Assembly: GCF_003610355.1 (NCBI RefSeq)
Contig: NZ_RAPY01000007.1
Location: forward strand, 1 to 64,000
DNA length: 64,000 nucleotides
Source: Sphingobacterium detergens
GTDB lineage: Bacteria; Bacteroidota; Bacteroidia; Sphingobacteriales; Sphingobacteriaceae
Reading direction: 5' to 3'
The notes under the pieces were generated by a model. That model saw only the letters and a program-made list of their open reading frames with translations, ran no database searches and was not told the DNA's origin. The position numbers and the translations under genes are program-made. Below are positions 8,030 through 17,084 of the stretch, piece after piece (positions within the stretch are counted from its first letter, which is position 1; each line of letters starts with the position of its first letter).

Positions 8030-8044
8030 CTATATATAAATTTG
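8015..8044 (+). promoter_or_regulatory. Promoter of the GbsR operon
   Basis: TTG (8015-8017), exactly 19 nt, then TAAATTTG (8037-8044): a full match to the Bacteroidota consensus. The start would be near 8050, leaving a leader of only about 10 nt before the ATG at 8059. Confidence 0.75.
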
Positions 8045-8058
8045 AGTAAGAAATAAAA

Positions 8059-8571
8059 ATGAAGATGGAATTACAAGAAGCAAAACAGCAATTTATAGAT
8101 ACTTGGGGAGCGTTGGGTTCCGAATGGGGGATCAACAAATCCGTTGCTCAGGTACATGCATTACTCCTTTCTGCGAGCAACCCCATGTCTACAGACGAAA
8201 TCATGGAGAAGCTGGTTATCTCCAGAGGTAATGCCAACATGAGTATCCGTCAATTGGTCGATTATGGTATTGTTTACAAAAAACATATTGCAGGAGACCG
8301 AAAGGAATATTTCGTTGCGGAGAAAGACGTATTAAAATGGGCGATGAAAATTGCTGTTATGCGCAAGCAAAAAGAACTTGATCCTGTCATGGATATTCTC
8401 AGAGAAATCAGCAAAAATACCGAGAAAGATAAAACGCCAGAAGGCAAGGAGTTTCATAAGACGGTAAAAGATATCCAGGTATTAACAGATCAACTCGAAA
8501 CCATCGCAAACAAACTATTCAATACCAGCGGCGGGGATCTGTTACTAAAATTGATCAAACTAATGATGTAA
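8059..8571 (+). CDS. GbsR/MarR-family transcriptional regulator
   Basis: A 170-residue winged-helix DNA-binding protein. The N-terminus (QFIDTWGALGSEWGINKSVAQVHALLL) and the helix-turn-helix region (about residues 40-75, STDEIMEKLVISRGNANMS, then LVDYGIVYKK) match the GbsR subgroup of MarR proteins, named for the Bacillus choline/glycine betaine regulator. The C-terminal third is helical and probably dimerises. It heads an operon with two small membrane proteins and an epimerase-like protein, so it probably controls these. No betaine genes are nearby, and the ligand is unknown. Confidence 0.85.
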   Translation: MKMELQEAKQQFIDTWGALGSEWGINKSVAQVHALLLSASNPMSTDEIMEKLVISRGNANMSIRQLVDYGIVYKKHIAGDRKEYFVAEKDVLKWAMKIAVMRKQKELDPVMDILREISKNTEKDKTPEGKEFHKTVKDIQVLTDQLETIANKLFNTSGGDLLLKLIKLMM

Positions 8572-8575
8572 TCTT

Positions 8576-8938
8576 ATGAACTTTAATATCCTTTCTTACG
8601 CGATATATGGCTTGCTAACCTGCTACATTATCCTTTGGGTAGGTCGCTTGTTTCACAAAAATGGTCGGATTTTTATTCTTTCGTTGTTTAAGAACAACAT
8701 TGCTCTAACTGACACGACAAACAATCTATTGCTTATGGGATATTATTTGCTCAATATTGGTTATGCCGTCATTCAATTCAGTTACTGGAAACAAATCCAA
8801 ACATTTGAGGATCTGATCAGCAGTATTGCATTAAAAACAGGAACATTATTATTTGTACTTGTCTGCATGCATTACTCTAATATGCTTGGCATCTATTTCT
8901 TCGCTAAAAAGACAAATTCATTCACTATTAAATCATAA
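8576..8938 (+). CDS. Small membrane protein, paralogue of the next gene
   Basis: 120 residues with three predicted membrane helices (about 5-23, 50-68 and 86-108). It starts 4 nt after the regulator stop, so it is translationally linked to it. The second helix, TTNNLLLMGYYLLNIGYA, aligns with ATNNLFRIGFYLMNLGFA in the following gene, and both proteins share length and topology, which points to tandem duplication. I do not recognise a function. Context suggests a small inner-membrane complex under GbsR control. Confidence 0.75.
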   Translation: MNFNILSYAIYGLLTCYIILWVGRLFHKNGRIFILSLFKNNIALTDTTNNLLLMGYYLLNIGYAVIQFSYWKQIQTFEDLISSIALKTGTLLFVLVCMHYSNMLGIYFFAKKTNSFTIKS

Positions 8939-8942
8939 TATC

Positions 8943-9323
8943 ATGGGAAATTTAACAGTTATCGGGTATTTTATTTATCTACCCATTGCAATTGCACTGA
9001 CCTATTATGTTGCGTATGTGCTTTTCAAAAATAGTATCGTGTACATGAATGATATTTTTGCGGGGCGACCGGAAGTCGCCAACGCGACAAACAATCTTTT
9101 CCGGATTGGTTTCTACCTCATGAACCTGGGATTTGCTTTGTATATCCTTGAGATCAGCTTATATGAACCGAGTGTACAGGAACTCATTGAGCGGCTCAGT
9201 TATAAAATCGGTGGATTCAGCATTTATTTAGGTGTCATGCTTTTTCTGAATATGTTCCTATTCTTCCGGGGCAAAAGAATCGCAAAACAAAGAAGAAATA
9301 TGCCAGCAACAATTAACGAGTAA
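8943..9323 (+). CDS. Small membrane protein, paralogue of the previous gene
   Basis: 126 residues with three predicted membrane helices (about 3-25, 55-75 and 92-110) and a basic C-terminal tail. It begins 4 nt after the previous stop. The shared [AT]TNNL-x2-[MI]G[YF]YL[LM]N[IL]G[YF]A core shows it is a diverged copy of its neighbour; if they act together they could form a heterodimer. No enzyme motif is visible. Confidence 0.75.
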   Translation: MGNLTVIGYFIYLPIAIALTYYVAYVLFKNSIVYMNDIFAGRPEVANATNNLFRIGFYLMNLGFALYILEISLYEPSVQELIERLSYKIGGFSIYLGVMLFLNMFLFFRGKRIAKQRRNMPATINE

Positions 9324-9349
9324 AACAGATCTCTAAAAATGGTATTATC

Positions 9350-10240
9350 ATGCCTAAAATAGTTATTGCAGGTGGAACAGGTTTTGTCGGACAATATCTT
9401 TCCAAAAGATTCCAAAAAATGGGATATCAGGTGATCCTCGTTGGCAGACAGAAAGGAAATATACCCTGGACCGATACGGATGGTATTTCAGCCGCACTTG
9501 AACATGCTGAAATGTTGATCAACCTCGCGGGCAAGTCCGTCAATTGTCGATACAATGCCAGCAACAAAGCACAAATATTTTCTTCAAGAACAGAGACGAC
9601 AAGTATTTTAGGTAAGGCCATTGAAAATTGCAGCCATCCTCCTATTCTTTGGTTAAATGCAAGCACCGCAACAATCTACCGTCATGCAGTCGATCGACCA
9701 ATGACTGAAAGTAGCGGTGAGATCGGAACGGGATTTTCTGTCGAGGTCGCAAAGAAATGGGAGAAGACATTTTTCGATTTCCACTTACCCCATACCAGAC
9801 AGGTGGCTCTTCGGATGGCTATTGTCCTAGGCGCTGATGGTGGTGTTATACAACCTTTTAAAAATCTTGTTCGCTTCGGTTTAGGTGGAATACAAGGTAA
9901 CGGTGATCAATATTTTAGCTGGATACATATTGAAGATCTATTCCAGATTATCTTATTTATACAAAAACATCATGAAATAGATGGCATCATAAATTGTGCT
10001 GCCCCCAATCCGATTACGAATAAAACCTTTATGGGGACTTTTCGAAGCGTCATGCATCGAAAAATTGGTCTCCCCTCACCGAAATGGTTGTTGGAAATAG
10101 GTGCTTTGTTGATCGGGACGGAAACTGAACTTTTATTGAAAAGTCGTTGGGTAATACCAGAAAGATTAACGGAACTTAGTTTTACATTTCAATTTCCAAC
10201 GATTGGAAAGGCTTTAGACGATATTCTAATCCTGAAATAA
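9350..10240 (+). CDS. TIGR01777-type NAD(P)-binding epimerase-like protein
   Basis: A 296-residue Rossmann-fold protein of the extended short-chain dehydrogenase class, similar to YfcH/SDR39U1. The dinucleotide motif GGTGFVG is at residues 8-14, the typical LINLAGKSVNCRY follows near 63, and the C-terminal half carries the family pattern around FSWIHIEDL and INCAAPNP. Substrate is unknown for the whole family. The gene lies 26 nt after the membrane pair and probably belongs to the same operon. Confidence 0.85.
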   Translation: MPKIVIAGGTGFVGQYLSKRFQKMGYQVILVGRQKGNIPWTDTDGISAALEHAEMLINLAGKSVNCRYNASNKAQIFSSRTETTSILGKAIENCSHPPILWLNASTATIYRHAVDRPMTESSGEIGTGFSVEVAKKWEKTFFDFHLPHTRQVALRMAIVLGADGGVIQPFKNLVRFGLGGIQGNGDQYFSWIHIEDLFQIILFIQKHHEIDGIINCAAPNPITNKTFMGTFRSVMHRKIGLPSPKWLLEIGALLIGTETELLLKSRWVIPERLTELSFTFQFPTIGKALDDILILK

Positions 10241-10260
10241 ACAGCTACGATATTAGCAAC

Positions 10261-10290
10261 AACGTGGGATAGGCCGACCTATCCCACGTT
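10261..10290. terminator. Hairpin at the topB stop
   Basis: A 13-bp perfect stem (10261-10273 with 10278-10290) that includes the last codons and stop of topB and lies between convergent genes. No T-run follows on either strand, so it may protect 3 prime ends rather than terminate by itself. Confidence 0.5.
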
Positions 10291-12390
10291 AACTTTAAAG
10301 TTTTCGAATACCAGCGGAGCATTTACAATAGCGCCCTCACTGTTTTTAACTCCTTTAAACTCCGAGGTCTTCCCTTTTTCCAAAAGATTCTTCATCTCTT
10401 TTTCTTCCAGAAAAATACCGTTCAATGTTCGCCAGATCTTAAAATCACAACCGCGGGCATAGTGATCACATTGTGCCACCCGATCATAGAGAAGGATTAA
10501 GCCTTTCTCACATTTAGGGCATTTGATTTTCCCCTTTTGTTGTGGTTTGACTTCCTCTTGCGCCAATGAAATTCGCAGTGTCAATAATTCTTTGGTAATT
10601 TTCGCCGTGTAGTCCTTTATATGTTTCATAAAAACATCATAAGAAACCTTATTGGCCCGCATTTCCTCCAGCTTTTGCTCCCATTTTCCAGTCAATGTTA
10701 CCTTCGCAATCGAACGATCTTTAACTAGGTTATACACAGCCAGTCCTTTTTCAGTCGGAATCAGTTTTTTCTTATCCCGTTTGATATAGTCGCGCTGAAA
10801 AAGTGTCTCTATCGTGGCCGCACGGGTAGCTGGTGTTCCCAAACCGCAGTCTTTCATCGCCTGACGCATTTCATCGTCTTCAATTTCTTTACCGGATGTT
10901 TCCATCGCTTTTAAGAGGGAAGCTTCGGTATGAATCGGACGTGCCTTGGTAAAACGCTCAGCAAGTTCCAAGGTCAATATTTGCAGTAATTCCTCAGCCA
11001 GTAATTTAGGTAACTGCGCATTCTCATTGTCTTGGTCATCGTTGTTCTTATCTTCATCTGGAGCCTCTATCTGTTCGGCAGAAAGACGCCAGCCGTATTG
11101 TTTGATGACCGTCCCTTTTGCGATCAGCTCGACACCTTGCGCATCTATCGTAACTGTGGTGATATCCTTGATACAGACTTCCGAGAAACTCTCGACCATA
11201 CGCTTAGCAATCATGTTGTAAATATTTTGCTGTTCTTTCAACATGTGGCCGGGCTTTTCATCAGTAACCAACAGCGCATGGTGATCGGTTACCTTTTTGT
11301 CATCAACAGAACGCTTATTTAACTTTGCCCCGATTAAATTCTTGGCAATGGATGCAATAGATTCCTCTGCATGATCCGAGAGATGCTGAAAAAGCGCTTC
11401 GATCTGTTCGAAAACATCCTCACCGATGTAACGGGATCCTGTACGGGGATAGGTAATAACCTTTTTCTCGTAAAGCGTCTGCGCAATACTCAGGGTTTGG
11501 TCAGCTGAGTAACCATATTTTTTGTTCGCATCCTGTTGCAGGGAGGTTAAGTCAAACAATAAAGGGGGTTGTTCCTTTGTCTCTTTGGCCTCTACTTTTG
11601 CAACACGCGCATTTGTTCCAACAGTCAATCGAGCGATTGTCTGTTCGGCAACATCTTTTTTATCTATTTTATTTGAAGTGGCTTTAAAGCTGATATTATC
11701 TTTCTCAAAGCCTGCCTGGATTTTATAAAATGCCTGCGGCTTAAAATCTTTATTTTCGAGGTATCGCGAGCAGATCATCGCCAAAGTAGGCGTCTGTACT
11801 CTTCCCAAAGAAAGAAGTCCTTTGTTGCCTGCAGCCAAAGTGATTGCCTGTGTGGCATTGATCCCGATCAACCAATCCGATTCTGATCTCGATCGGGCAG
11901 ACATATATAAACTATCGTATTCAGTACCCTCTTTTAAATTTGCGAAACCTTCTTTGATGGCCTTATCCGTCTGACTTGAAATCCAGAGCCGTTTAAATGG
12001 CACCTTTGAACCCAAGAAGTAATAGATATTACGAAAGATAAGCTCACCTTCCCGTCCGGCATCCGTCGCTACAATAATTTCTTCGGCCTGTTCTAATAGT
12101 GACTTTATCGTATTGAGCTGTTTGACCGCACCGGTATCATCCATTTGCTTTCCATCCCGTTTGACTTTCTTCGATTCCAGTTTAAAATTTGCAGGGATTA
12201 TTGGAAGATTGGAAATCGTCCAGCTATTATAACCGTAAGCCTGAGGCGTACACAATTGAACCAAATGACCAAAAGCATAGGTAAAAGCATAGCCATTTCC
12301 GGCGATATAGCCATCTTTGACTTCCTTCGCTCCCATCACACGGGCCAGATCACGAGCCACGGAGGGCTTTTCAGCTATTACAACCTTCAT
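10279..12390 (-). CDS. topB: DNA topoisomerase III
   Basis: Type IA topoisomerase that relaxes and decatenates negatively supercoiled DNA via a tyrosine-DNA link. The 703-residue protein has the Toprim domain at the N-terminus (VVIAEKPSVARDLARVMGA with the catalytic Glu, then ATDAGREGELI), the active-site segment ITYPRTGSRYIG with Tyr314, and a C-terminal four-cysteine zinc segment (CPKCEKG, then QCDHYARGCDF). Length is normal for TopB of the plasmid/conjugative-like lineage common in Bacteroidota; nothing around it suggests a mobile element. A dispersed repeat lies directly upstream of its start codon. Confidence 0.93.
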   Translation of the reverse strand: MKVVIAEKPSVARDLARVMGAKEVKDGYIAGNGYAFTYAFGHLVQLCTPQAYGYNSWTISNLPIIPANFKLESKKVKRDGKQMDDTGAVKQLNTIKSLLEQAEEIIVATDAGREGELIFRNIYYFLGSKVPFKRLWISSQTDKAIKEGFANLKEGTEYDSLYMSARSRSESDWLIGINATQAITLAAGNKGLLSLGRVQTPTLAMICSRYLENKDFKPQAFYKIQAGFEKDNISFKATSNKIDKKDVAEQTIARLTVGTNARVAKVEAKETKEQPPLLFDLTSLQQDANKKYGYSADQTLSIAQTLYEKKVITYPRTGSRYIGEDVFEQIEALFQHLSDHAEESIASIAKNLIGAKLNKRSVDDKKVTDHHALLVTDEKPGHMLKEQQNIYNMIAKRMVESFSEVCIKDITTVTIDAQGVELIAKGTVIKQYGWRLSAEQIEAPDEDKNNDDQDNENAQLPKLLAEELLQILTLELAERFTKARPIHTEASLLKAMETSGKEIEDDEMRQAMKDCGLGTPATRAATIETLFQRDYIKRDKKKLIPTEKGLAVYNLVKDRSIAKVTLTGKWEQKLEEMRANKVSYDVFMKHIKDYTAKITKELLTLRISLAQEEVKPQQKGKIKCPKCEKGLILLYDRVAQCDHYARGCDFKIWRTLNGIFLEEKEMKNLLEKGKTSEFKGVKNSEGAIVNAPLVFENFKVNVG

Positions 12391-12455
12391 TTTAGCGTAT
12401 TGAAATTTGAATATTGAGATTTGAGACGCTACCTATACAAGCCTATGGCTTATCA
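12391..12455. repeat. Dispersed repeat copy upstream of topB
   Basis: Contains the AT-rich GTATTG/TATTGAGATTTGAGA block next to the topB ATG and, 25 nt further, the mini-hairpin AAGCC-TAT-GGCTT (12439-12451). The same two-part layout occurs upstream of argC and of the ECF sigma gene. Confidence 0.55.
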
Positions 12456-12560
12456 AGCATTTTCATTTTTACTTTTGACAAGACAACTTACAAAAGTAAG
12501 CATGATCTTAACAAATCGACAACCAGGAACACTAGTTAACAAACTATATTGTTCGCAAAC

Positions 12561-13919
12561 CTATTCGATACTCGGAATTGTTATTCCTTTAATCTTACGA
12601 TAGAGTTCGATGGCATATACATCGGTCATTCCAGAAACAAAATCCAGCACACAACGGATTTTGGAATAGGAGTCCTGTTTGTCTGTATAAAACTGCTCCG
12701 GAATCAAAGCAACTAATTTCTTGTCGTAATTATTTTTGTTCTTTTTGAGGTATGCCGGTACAAACTCTTTCAACAGGGCATCCATAACACGATAGCCTGC
12801 AATCTCAATCTGGACTACCGTTGGCGCATTATAGATCTTCGCTATAGAAATTTTCGAGATCTTATTCATTTGCTTTACAATACTGTCATCCAGTGCATCC
12901 ATCAATGCGGATGAAAAAGTTCCAGATAAAAACTGTTCTTGCTCACGAACAAATACATCGACACAACCTTTGATCAGGGTGTTAATTGCCTTAGCCCGTA
13001 AAAGCGCCACACGACTCGGTGTATCAAGCAAACCGTCCAATCGGTCACGAAGATTTTCGGAACCACATAATGGCAACAAAAGTTCTTCTACTTCTTGGTA
13101 GGATAATATTTTTAAATGATGCGCATCCTCCAGATCAATGATATTATAACAGATATCGTCGGCCGCTTCGACAAGATACACCAAGGGATGTCTCAAATAA
13201 CCCTTGGGATTGGAAGGATCTCTTAGTAACCCTAACTCGCCCGCAATTTTCTCAAAAGCTTTTTGCTCCTCTGTAAAAAAACCATACTTTTTGCGATGAT
13301 GGCTTTTTTTGACATGCCCATCAATAGCTAAACACGGATATTTCACAATAGATGCCAATGAGGTATAGGTCAAGGCAAATCCTTTTGGATCTTTTCCCTG
13401 AAAAGCGTGAGTCAAAATCCGCAGGGCATTGGCATTACCTTCAAAATGGGTCAGATCTGCCCATTCTTCTGCTGTTACCTGTTCCTGATATTTCCGTCCA
13501 TCACCATCGGTGAAGTACGTAGATATCGCAGACTCCCCTGAGTGTCCAAATGCAGGGTTCCCCAAATCATGAGAGAGACAAGCCGCTGAGATAATATTTC
13601 CAACCTCTTGTAGGAACGGATATTCGGTATCTATATTTGGGTTTTCTTCCTTTACCTGTGCATAGAACATACGGCCGAGTGAACGACCTACACTCGCTAC
13701 TTCCAAGCTATGTGTCAGCCTATTGTGTACAAACACAGCCCCTGGAAGCGGAAAAACCTGAGTTTTATTCTGTAATCTTCGAAATGGGGAAGAAAAAATC
13801 AACCGATCATAATCCCGTTGAAATTCCGATCGAGCCACAAGGTAGCTATCAGCTGTTCTATCTTCATACCCCCAGCGTTTTGCAGAAAGCAAATCTTTCC
13901 AGTTCATTTTTTCAGACAT
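12561..13919 (-). CDS. dgt: Deoxyguanosinetriphosphate triphosphohydrolase (dGTPase)
   Basis: HD-domain hydrolase that cleaves dGTP to deoxyguanosine and tripolyphosphate, controlling nucleotide pools. The 452-residue protein has the expected start (SAKRWGYED, then FQRDYDRLIFSSPFRRLQ), the HD metal residues in HNRLTHSLEVA and SHDLGNPAFGHSGE, and the later VEAADDICYNIID motif with the fourth metal ligand. I chose the start at 13919 because a promoter -7 element ends only 4 nt upstream, which would give a leaderless mRNA and rules out the Met at 13967. Confidence 0.92.
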   Translation of the reverse strand: MSEKMNWKDLLSAKRWGYEDRTADSYLVARSEFQRDYDRLIFSSPFRRLQNKTQVFPLPGAVFVHNRLTHSLEVASVGRSLGRMFYAQVKEENPNIDTEYPFLQEVGNIISAACLSHDLGNPAFGHSGESAISTYFTDGDGRKYQEQVTAEEWADLTHFEGNANALRILTHAFQGKDPKGFALTYTSLASIVKYPCLAIDGHVKKSHHRKKYGFFTEEQKAFEKIAGELGLLRDPSNPKGYLRHPLVYLVEAADDICYNIIDLEDAHHLKILSYQEVEELLLPLCGSENLRDRLDGLLDTPSRVALLRAKAINTLIKGCVDVFVREQEQFLSGTFSSALMDALDDSIVKQMNKISKISIAKIYNAPTVVQIEIAGYRVMDALLKEFVPAYLKKNKNNYDKKLVALIPEQFYTDKQDSYSKIRCVLDFVSGMTDVYAIELYRKIKGITIPSIE

Positions 13920-13923
13920 AGCG

Positions 13924-13960
13924 CAAATATACCATTTCTCCAATAATTGGTTTGAACCAA
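13924..13960 (-). promoter_or_regulatory. dgt promoter with overlapping palindromes
   Basis: TATATTTG on the minus strand (13924-13931) lies 4 nt before the dgt ATG, so transcription should begin at or next to the start codon. The -33 region is poor. Two palindromes cover the upstream half: CCAAT-A-ATTGG (13940-13950) and TTGGTT-TG-AACCAA (13947-13960). They overlap and could be a repressor site. Confidence 0.5.
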
Positions 13961-14058
13961 ATCTCAAAATGACAAATTTTACAGGCAGCTGTTACCGAGG
14001 TCATTTTTATACAGGTTATATTCTGTATCTTTAACTTTCAATACCAATAGGAACAATC

Positions 14059-15117
14059 ATGACTAAATATCAATCACTTATTCCAAAATATTTTGAAGGC
14101 ATTATAGAGGGAAAAAACACCCATTTACTTTTATTAAAAAATGAGGGTGGTATGCAGGTGCTCTTAACGGATTATGGCGCGCGCATTGTCAGTATCTTAG
14201 TCCCCGACAACAAAGGTAATCTGGTTGATGTAGCCCTAGGCTTTGATTCAATACAGGGTTACCTGGAATCAGACGAAAAATACCATGGCTGTACTGCTGG
14301 CCGTTTTGCAAACCGTATTGCAAATGGCAAATTTGAAATTAATGGGAATCAGTATACACTTCCTCAAAATAATGGGATCAATTGTTTGCATGGCGGTATC
14401 TCAGGCTTCCACGATAAAGTTTGGGATCGCAGAGTGACCTACCAATCCCATGTAGAATTTTACTATGTTTCCAAAGATGGTGAAGAAGGCTTCCCTGGGA
14501 ATATAAAAGTAATGGTTTCTTATACACTAACCAGAAACAACGAAATCGTCATCAAATACCACGCGCAATCAGATGCTGACACACATGTTAATTTAACAAA
14601 TCACACTTATTTCAATCTTGATGGGGAAGGAAGTGGAGATGTATTGCAACAGGTGCTTCAAATAAATTCAGATGAGGTGCTATTTGTTGATGAAAATCAA
14701 ATACCCAACGCGATCGTACCCGTTGAAGGCACTCCTTTTGACTTTAGAACCCCAAAAAAGATTGCGCAGGATATCACAGAAAATGATGAGCAGCTCATCT
14801 CGGCCAAAGGCTACGATCATTGTTATGTCAATAATAAACCAATCTCGCAGCCCTGTGCAACGGTCTATTCAAAAAACACAGGAATACAGCTAGATGTATT
14901 CACTACCGAGCCAGGCGTGCAACTTTATACAGGGAATTGGATGACAGGAAACGACATCGGTAAAAGAGGAAATAAATATTTACCCTATGCGGGATTTTGT
15001 CTGGAAACGCAACATTTCCCCGACAGCCCCAATCAAGGGGAATTTCCTTCAACCTTGTTAAAAGCCGGAGCGCAATTTGATTCAGAAACGCACTTCAAGT
15101 TTTCAATAAAGAAATAA
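14059..15117 (+). CDS. galM: Aldose 1-epimerase (mutarotase)
   Basis: Interconverts alpha and beta anomers of galactose and glucose. The 352-residue protein has the GalM sugar-binding and catalytic elements in order: AGRFANRIANGKF, CLHGG, HVNLTNHTYFNLDG with the catalytic His, YTGNWM, and CLETQHFPDSPNQ with the catalytic Glu. There is no signal peptide, so it is cytoplasmic. No other galactose genes are adjacent. Confidence 0.92.
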   Translation: MTKYQSLIPKYFEGIIEGKNTHLLLLKNEGGMQVLLTDYGARIVSILVPDNKGNLVDVALGFDSIQGYLESDEKYHGCTAGRFANRIANGKFEINGNQYTLPQNNGINCLHGGISGFHDKVWDRRVTYQSHVEFYYVSKDGEEGFPGNIKVMVSYTLTRNNEIVIKYHAQSDADTHVNLTNHTYFNLDGEGSGDVLQQVLQINSDEVLFVDENQIPNAIVPVEGTPFDFRTPKKIAQDITENDEQLISAKGYDHCYVNNKPISQPCATVYSKNTGIQLDVFTTEPGVQLYTGNWMTGNDIGKRGNKYLPYAGFCLETQHFPDSPNQGEFPSTLLKAGAQFDSETHFKFSIKK

Positions 15118-15120
15118 CAG

Positions 15121-15155
15121 GAAAGGGCCAAATTCTTAAAGAATTTGGCCCTTTC
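15121..15155. terminator. Hairpin between galM and argH
   Basis: A 15-bp perfect stem (15121-15135 with 15141-15155) and 5-nt loop between convergent genes. The following runs are only partly T-rich, but position and stability fit a shared terminator. Confidence 0.65.
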
Positions 15156-15230
15156 TCATTGTATTTAAGAGCATAGTCCACTCAGCAAACATGCATCAAT
15201 TTCATTCGTAGACTCAAGGACACAACGCCC

Positions 15231-16562
15231 CTATTTCACCAATTCTTCTAGGGCCTTTTCTACTTTTTCGAATTCGAAAGTCGCTTTCACCTGCTGAAAC
15301 ATGCGCTGAATCTGATCATTACATAGATTCCCGATACTACCTTCATGTGTATGATTTACTTCTTTCGATGGTTTGAAACGTCCCTCATCAATATCAATAC
15401 CAATAGTCCGATACGCTTCGCGGAAAGGCACACCTTTGAGCACCTCATTGTTTACAACCTCTACCGAGAATAGATAATCGTATTTGGGATCATCAAGAAT
15501 ATTGTCTTTTACAGAAATATTTGCCAACATAAACGTAGCTATTTCAAGACATTCATTAAGTGACTTAAATGCTGGGAATAGATTTTCTTTCAACAGCTGG
15601 AGATCCCTGTGATAACCTGAAGGAAGGTTCGTTGTCATCAAAGCGATTTCATTCGGTAAGGCCTGAATTTTATTACAACGGGACCTAATCAGCTCAAATA
15701 CATCAGGGTTCTTTTTATGTGGCATTATACTGGACCCCGTTGTCAAATGTGCCGGAAAGGATATAAAACCAAAATTTTGATTGATATATAAGCAGACATC
15801 CATCGCAAATTTAGCTAGGGTTGCTGCAATAGAACTCATCCCCTGTGCCAGAATACGCTCGGTCTTTCCTCTCCCCATCTGTGCATAAACCACATTATAA
15901 TTCAAATCTTCAAAGCCCAATAACTGAGTTGTCATCGTTCTATTTAGTGGAAAAGATGAACCATAGCCAGCGGCAGATCCCAGTGGGTTCTTATTACAGA
16001 CCTTCCAGGCCGCTTTCATCATTTCGAGGTCATCCACTAAACTTTCTGCATAGGCGCCAAACCACAAACCAAAGGATGAAGGCATCGCAATTTGAAGATG
16101 TGTATACCCCGGAATCAAAATATGCTTATAACGCTCACTAAGCTGAATCAATTCATTGAAAAAAGACTCCGTATTCTGAATAATATTTTGGATTTCGGAA
16201 CGGAAGTATAATTTCAGATCTACGAGTACCTGATCATTGCGGGATCGACCCGAATGAATTTTCTTTCCTGCTTCACCGATACGCTGTGTAAGCAACATCT
16301 CCACCTGTGAATGTACATCTTCTACAGAATCTTCAATCTGAAAATCTCCAGCTAAAATTTCTTTATAGATATTTTTCAATTCCTGCTGTACCACAACAAG
16401 ATCTTCATCAGTCATGAGGTTGATACTATTCAACATACGTGTATGCGCCAAAGAGCCCAATACGTCCGCTGCTGCAAGTTGTAGGTCCATTACACGGTCA
16501 TTACCTACAGTAAATGATTCCACAAATGAATCAACATCTATATTTTTTTGCCAGATTTTCAT
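15231..16562 (-). CDS. argH: Argininosuccinate lyase
   Basis: Splits argininosuccinate into arginine and fumarate, the last step of arginine synthesis. The 443-residue protein carries the aspartase/fumarase-superfamily signature GSSIMPHKKNPD, plus HSGRSRNDQV and GYTHLQIAMP that bind substrate. The Met at 16562 (MKIWQKNIDVD) fits the family start. argG and argC are about 20 kb away, so the pathway is not one operon in this genome and argH lacks the leader found before the GNAT-argG-argC genes. Confidence 0.93.
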   Translation of the reverse strand: MKIWQKNIDVDSFVESFTVGNDRVMDLQLAAADVLGSLAHTRMLNSINLMTDEDLVVVQQELKNIYKEILAGDFQIEDSVEDVHSQVEMLLTQRIGEAGKKIHSGRSRNDQVLVDLKLYFRSEIQNIIQNTESFFNELIQLSERYKHILIPGYTHLQIAMPSSFGLWFGAYAESLVDDLEMMKAAWKVCNKNPLGSAAGYGSSFPLNRTMTTQLLGFEDLNYNVVYAQMGRGKTERILAQGMSSIAATLAKFAMDVCLYINQNFGFISFPAHLTTGSSIMPHKKNPDVFELIRSRCNKIQALPNEIALMTTNLPSGYHRDLQLLKENLFPAFKSLNECLEIATFMLANISVKDNILDDPKYDYLFSVEVVNNEVLKGVPFREAYRTIGIDIDEGRFKPSKEVNHTHEGSIGNLCNDQIQRMFQQVKATFEFEKVEKALEELVK

Positions 16563-17083
16563 TAATATATTTTGTTTTATGATAACGAAATTATGATGAG
16601 CCAATTATTCATTTCGGTTTAGCTGCTGATCATAGCCCATAATAATTTCCTCAGAATATTTATTTGTATGTCATTACATCCCCGCGTTAAAGACATTTAT
16701 ATGCCTTACAGCGATATTTTCTTTTATCCATCACCCGATCATATGCTATATCCGATTTGTTTTTTGCGTATGAAACAATCATAAGGATCATGATACTATC
16801 TGCTGTTCTAAACGATCGATTTGATTACGGATATGTATATATATTATTAACTTGACAAAAATACCAATTGCAAATGGTTATATCAATGCCAAGCTGTTTT
16901 AGGTTCAACATTATTCATGGAAAGGGTAAAAAGTAGAATTTTTGACGTAGGAAAAACCCTGTTACAAAAAAAAACAAATGTTAAAAGTTTGTTAAATGGC
17001 GATAAACACATTTTATAAGTAACCACTCACTTTATTTTTAAAACTTATTTTGTCAGTTTTTTAAGTATTCCTATGTTTGTAGT
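16563..17083. other. Intergenic stretch upstream of argH
   Basis: AT-rich DNA without a convincing reading frame on either strand. Only a weak -7-like TAATTTCG for argH on the minus strand (near 16587) and several A or T runs are visible. The promoter at 17050-17079 closes the region. Confidence 0.5.
17050..17079 (+). promoter_or_regulatory. Consensus promoter upstream of a short transcript
   Basis: TTG (17050-17052), exactly 19 nt, TATGTTTG (17072-17079). This is one of the best consensus promoters in the window, with an A/T-rich upstream. The start would be near 17085. Confidence 0.75.
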
Positions 17084-17084
17084 G

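Noticed and set aside
10946..11322. Plus-strand open frames inside topB, and similar frames inside argG, hemL, pruA and sdhA
   Set aside because: They are antisense shadows of well-supported genes.
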